From contig NZ_ML214297.1 in NCBI RefSeq assembly GCF_004698125.1, positions 1,178,001 to 1,242,000 of the forward strand: a stretch of 64,000 nt of DNA. The letters run 5' to 3'. The stretch comes from Halosimplex halophilum. GTDB taxonomy: Archaea > Halobacteriota > Halobacteria > Halobacteriales > Haloarculaceae. A model generated the notes under the pieces. It had not been told where the DNA came from. It saw only the letters and a list, made by a program, of their open reading frames with translations, and made no database searches. Below, piece by piece: positions 61,338-64,000 of the stretch. Each line of letters begins with the position of its first letter. The stretch's first letter is position 1. Both the position numbers and the translations under genes were made by a program.

Positions 61338-61567
61338 GAGTCGGTACCCCCTTCGTCGCTCTCGTCGCTCCCTCCGGGGGTCGCTTCGCCGTCGGCGTGG
61401 TCGCGGTAGATCTCGCAGTCCTCGGCGTGGTCGAGTTCGAACCGGTCGTTGCAGATGTCCGCGCGCATCGGCTGGACGAACCGTTCGGCGGCCTCGCAGT
61501 AGGCGCGCGCCTCGTCGAACGACCGCCCGTCGGCCGACTCCCGGTACGAGAGGAAGGGACAGGCCAT
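61334..61567 (-). CDS. 77-residue conserved protein upstream of the BKACE gene
   Basis: MACPFLSYRESADGRSFDEA, then AYCEAAERFVQPMRADICNDRFELDHAEDCEIYRD, then an acidic Gly/Ser tail. Cysteines at about 3, 24, 39 and 50 could bind a metal. I do not recognise a named family. It overlaps the GTG of the BKACE gene by 4 bases, so the pair is co-translated. Start: the ATG preceded at about 25-30 bases by a T-rich box (CCTTTTTGG). Confidence 0.7.
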   Translation of the reverse strand: MACPFLSYRESADGRSFDEARAYCEAAERFVQPMRADICNDRFELDHAEDCEIYRDHADGEATPGGSDESDEGGTDS

Positions 61568-61755
61568 GGCCGGGGTTGGGCGTACAGACCCAAAAAGGCC
61601 GACTGCCGTCCACGACTCGTTCGCGGTCGCGAACGCGGGCTCGGTGTCGAGCACGGTCGGTACGGGGACTGTGAACCGTACACCACTGGGACCGTCACCT
61701 GTAGAAATAATGTCAAGTAGTCCACTTTATTCGTCTCGGAAGCGTTCGATCACTG

Positions 61756-62259
61756 ATGAACGAGCATCCGGAGTCCGACGAGATACCGCGGCAGTCACGT
61801 CCCGAGACCATGGACGAGTACGGGATCCCCGAGAGCGGCGACGGGATGCTACCGTGGGAGTTCGTGGCGGATTCGATGTCCGCGGACCGGTTCTACTGGG
61901 TCACTACGATCCGCCCGGACGGGAAGCCGCACGCACGGCCCACGTGGGGCGTCTGGGTCGACGGGACGTTCTACTGCGGCGGCGGCGAGCGAACTCGCTG
62001 GGTGCGGAATCTCTCGACGAACCCGGCCATCACCGTCCACCGGGAGGACGCCGAGGAAGTCGTCATACTCGAGGGGACGGCGGAGCGTATCGACGAGGAG
62101 ACAGCCGACACCGCGCTCCTCGACCGGCTCGACGGTGCGTACGAGGAAAAGTACGATACCCCTCACGGAACGCCCTTCTTCGCCGTCCGGCCGGACAAGG
62201 TGTTCGCGTGGAGCGACTATCCCGCCGACGCGACCCGCTGGGAGTTCGCCGACGGGTGA
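61756..62259 (+). CDS. PPOX-class (pyridoxamine-oxidase-like) flavin/F420-binding protein
   Basis: 167-residue split-barrel protein. FYWVTTIRPDGKPHARPTWG and VWVDGTFYCGGGERTRWVRN form the cofactor-binding beta region; NPAITVHREDAEEVVILEGTAERI and TPFFAVRPDKVFAWSDYPADATRW complete it. Members use FMN or F420 for redox reactions or act as haem-handling proteins; the choice is open here. TATA-like CTTTATT about 30 bases before the ATG indicates a leaderless transcript. Confidence 0.85.
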   Translation: MNEHPESDEIPRQSRPETMDEYGIPESGDGMLPWEFVADSMSADRFYWVTTIRPDGKPHARPTWGVWVDGTFYCGGGERTRWVRNLSTNPAITVHREDAEEVVILEGTAERIDEETADTALLDRLDGAYEEKYDTPHGTPFFAVRPDKVFAWSDYPADATRWEFADG

Positions 62260-62379
62260 CGCTCGGTCCGCAGCGCGGGCCGGCGGAGCGACGGACCCGT
62301 CTCCCGCCCCTCGACCACTACGAGTCGGGGTTGACTGAGAGTCGCAACCTTGTTTACCGGACTCGGCGAGTCGGGGAGT

Positions 62380-63192
62380 ATGAACTTCTTCGACCGGCTG
62401 GCCGACCGCATCGCGACCGTCGACAGCGTCGTCTCGGTGGGACTTGACCCCGACCCCGCCCGGATCCCCGACCACCTGCACGACCACGACCTGCCCCGCT
62501 GGGCGTTCAACCGCCGCATCATCGACGCGACGCACGAACACGCCGCGGCGTTCAAGCCCAACGCCGCCTTCTACGAGGACCCCGACGGCTGGAAGGCGCT
62601 GCAGGAGACCGTCGCCTACGCCCACGGCAAGGGCGTGCCGGTCCTGCTGGACGCCAAGCGCGGCGACATCGGCAACACCGCCCGGAAGTACGCCGAACTG
62701 CTCGACGACGACGGCATGGGCATCGACGCCATCACCGTCAACCCCTACCTCGGCCGCGACGCGCTGGAACCGTTCCTCTCGCGGGAGGACAAGGGGGTCG
62801 TCGTCCTCTGTCGGACCTCCAACCCCGGCGGCGCCGACCTGCAGAACCTCGAACTCGACTCCGGAGAGCCGCTGTACGAGCGGGTGGCCGCGCTCGCCGA
62901 CCTGTGGAACGACAACGACAACGTCGGCCTCGTCGTCGGCGCCACCGCACCGGAGGAGCTGGAGGAGGTCCGCGAGATCGTCCCCGACATCCCGTTCCTC
63001 GTCCCGGGCGTCGGGGCACAGGGCGGCGACGCCGAGGCCGCCGTCGAGTACGGCCTCGCCGACGGCGTCGGCCTCGTCAACTCCTCGCGGGGCATCATCT
63101 TCGCCGGGGAGGACCAGGGCGAGGAGTTCGCCCAGGCGTCGGGACAGGCCGCCAAGCGGCTGAAGAAACGGCTGAACCAGTACCGGGAGTGA
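62380..63192 (+). CDS. pyrF: Orotidine 5'-phosphate decarboxylase
   Basis: 270-residue TIM-barrel enzyme for the last step of UMP synthesis. VVSVGLDPDPARIPDHL, KPNAAFYEDPDGWKALQE, the catalytic DAKRGDIGNTARKYA and the phosphate-binding VPGVGAQGGDAEAAVEYG are visible. It is of the longer type-2 subfamily. ATG 62380 starts MNFFDRLADRI and is preceded at about 33 bases by a TATA-like TTGTTTACC. Stand-alone gene. Confidence 0.95.
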   Translation: MNFFDRLADRIATVDSVVSVGLDPDPARIPDHLHDHDLPRWAFNRRIIDATHEHAAAFKPNAAFYEDPDGWKALQETVAYAHGKGVPVLLDAKRGDIGNTARKYAELLDDDGMGIDAITVNPYLGRDALEPFLSREDKGVVVLCRTSNPGGADLQNLELDSGEPLYERVAALADLWNDNDNVGLVVGATAPEELEEVREIVPDIPFLVPGVGAQGGDAEAAVEYGLADGVGLVNSSRGIIFAGEDQGEEFAQASGQAAKRLKKRLNQYRE

Positions 63193-63306
63193 CCGACCGA
63201 GGGCAACCGGGTGGGAGCGACCCGACTCGGGACGACCGGCCGCAGTGATCCTCCGGATCGTTCGTGTCGAAAAACACCAAGTAGCGGCGACGAGGTGATC
63301 GCGCGT

Positions 63307-63852
63307 ATGACTAACAAGCCGCCGGAGTACTGCCCTCACTGCGGGGGCGAACTGGCCGCGGTCGACCCGCCGACCGCCCACCGCTGCGAGGACTGCGAGG
63401 AGTTCGCGTTCTACAACCCGACGCCCGCCGCCCGGGTGGCCGTCGTCGACGGCGACGAACTGCTGCTCTGCGAGGTGGGCGTCCCCGGCGTTGCGAACAC
63501 CTGGGAGACGCCGGGCGGGCGGCTGGAGGCCGACGAGGACCCGCCCGTCGCGGCGGCGCGGGAGCTCCGCGAGGAGACGGGCCTGACCGTCGACCCCGAC
63601 GCGCTCGTCATGTTCGACGCCCGCAGCTACGAGTCGGTCCCCGACCAGTACACGACGAGGCTCTGCTACGCCGTCGACAGGGCGGCGACGGAGGGACAAC
63701 TACGGGCCGGCGCGGAACCCGACGGCGTCCGGTTCTGGTCGGCCGACTCGTTCGCCGACTCGGGGGCGACGCTCAGCGACCGCCAGCCCGCGGCGACGCG
63801 GGAGGTCTCGTGGTGGCTGGAGGGCGCCCGCGCGGCGCTCGACGAGTCGTGA
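63307..63852 (+). CDS. Nudix hydrolase with an N-terminal zinc ribbon
   Basis: 181 residues. A zinc ribbon (CPHC at 9-12, CEDC near 28) precedes a Nudix domain with box GRLEADEDPPVAAARELREE + TGL, matching GX5EX7REUXEEXGU. Nucleoside-diphosphate-linked substrates are expected; the ribbon resembles that of NADH pyrophosphatases, but their extra SQPWPFP motif is not seen. ATG preceded by GAGGTGATC, a good Shine-Dalgarno sequence. Confidence 0.88.
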   Translation: MTNKPPEYCPHCGGELAAVDPPTAHRCEDCEEFAFYNPTPAARVAVVDGDELLLCEVGVPGVANTWETPGGRLEADEDPPVAAARELREETGLTVDPDALVMFDARSYESVPDQYTTRLCYAVDRAATEGQLRAGAEPDGVRFWSADSFADSGATLSDRQPAATREVSWWLEGARAALDES

Positions 63853-63867
63853 CGAGGGGAGTCGCTC

Positions 63868-64000
63868 TCAGAACCGATAGGTGTCGACGCCGTCGGGGGC
63901 GTCGTCGCCGGTCCCGGTCGGGTCGGCCGGATCCCCGCCCTCGACCTCGGCGACGCACTCGCTGCAGATCCCCAGCTGTGTGTCGAAGTGGCGGTCGCAG
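63868..64000 (-). CDS. C-terminal end of a zinc-binding protein (runs off the window)
   Basis: The last 44 codons read CDRHFDTQLGICSECVAEVE followed by an acidic Gly/Asp/Pro tail ending VDTYRF. CDRH...CSEC is a zinc knuckle. The rest lies beyond the window edge, so the family cannot be named. Convergent with the Nudix gene, 15 bases apart. Confidence 0.65.
   Translation of the reverse strand, partial: CDRHFDTQLGICSECVAEVEGGDPADPTGTGDDAPDGVDTYRF

Overview
The window is chromosomal DNA from an extremely halophilic archaeon. GC content is very high (the coding DNA is mostly G/C-ending), proteins are strongly acidic, secreted proteins carry twin-arginine lipoprotein signals, many genes appear leaderless with a TATA-like box about 25-30 bases before the start codon, and the archaeal ribosomal super-operon is present together with haloarchaea-only families (HalOD1, Bat-type HTH-10, DUF7344, zinc mini-proteins). 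Protein flavour suggests the Haloarcula/Halosimplex/Halomicrobium group, but this is an impression, not a test.

Layout. 1-1051: start of adk (leftward) and a small SAM methyltransferase. 1083-15711: a membrane protein followed by an unusually dense cation-transport island: TrkH-TrkA, a KhtT/KhtU-like K+/H+ antiporter pair, a second TrkH, two tandem uspA-(APC permease with two USP domains) cassettes, and between the cassettes an Lrp/AsnC regulator fused to a TrkA-C (RCK_C) domain. 15705-17947: an orphan DNA adenine methylase, a hypothetical protein, and a DUF433/DUF5615 toxin-antitoxin-like pair. 18022-31906: two complete peptide-type ABC importer operons (A-B-C-D-F, both leftward) separated by a truncated IS200/IS605 tnpA. 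The substrate-binding protein of the first operon appears circularly permuted: its C-terminal segment sits at the N terminus, just after the Gly/Asp lipoprotein linker. 32166-34149: a calcineurin-type phosphoesterase and a divergent PP2C-like phosphatase. 34226-40494: a lower-GC patch with a broken VirB4/TraC-like ATPase, mini zinc proteins, HalOD1, a 1001-residue PAS/GAF/Bat sensor-regulator, a broken DUF7344 gene and an HVO_A0114-type DNA-binding protein.

40549-55037 is the leftward ribosomal-protein operon (SPOUT RNA methyltransferase, L3, L4, L23, L2, S19, L22, S3, L29, RNase P protein Rnp1, S17, L14, L24, S4e, L5, S14, S8, L6, L32e, L19e, L18, S5, L30, L15, SecY), mostly with 1-4 base overlaps. 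55148-64000 is housekeeping sequence: two mini proteins, tRNA-Gly(GCC) with a partial 3'-end duplication downstream, an MTH1187-family protein, methenyl-H4MPT cyclohydrolase, an HTH-10 regulator with a cysteine cluster, an esterase, a beta-keto acid cleavage enzyme, a PPOX-family protein, PyrF, a zinc-ribbon Nudix hydrolase and the end of another zinc protein.

The most unusual items are the permuted substrate-binding protein, the RCK_C/USP-rich potassium island (a possible shared nucleotide-ligand system), candidate operators at autoregulated genes, a possible leaderless upstream ORF before uspA, and several small genes below normal length cut-offs.
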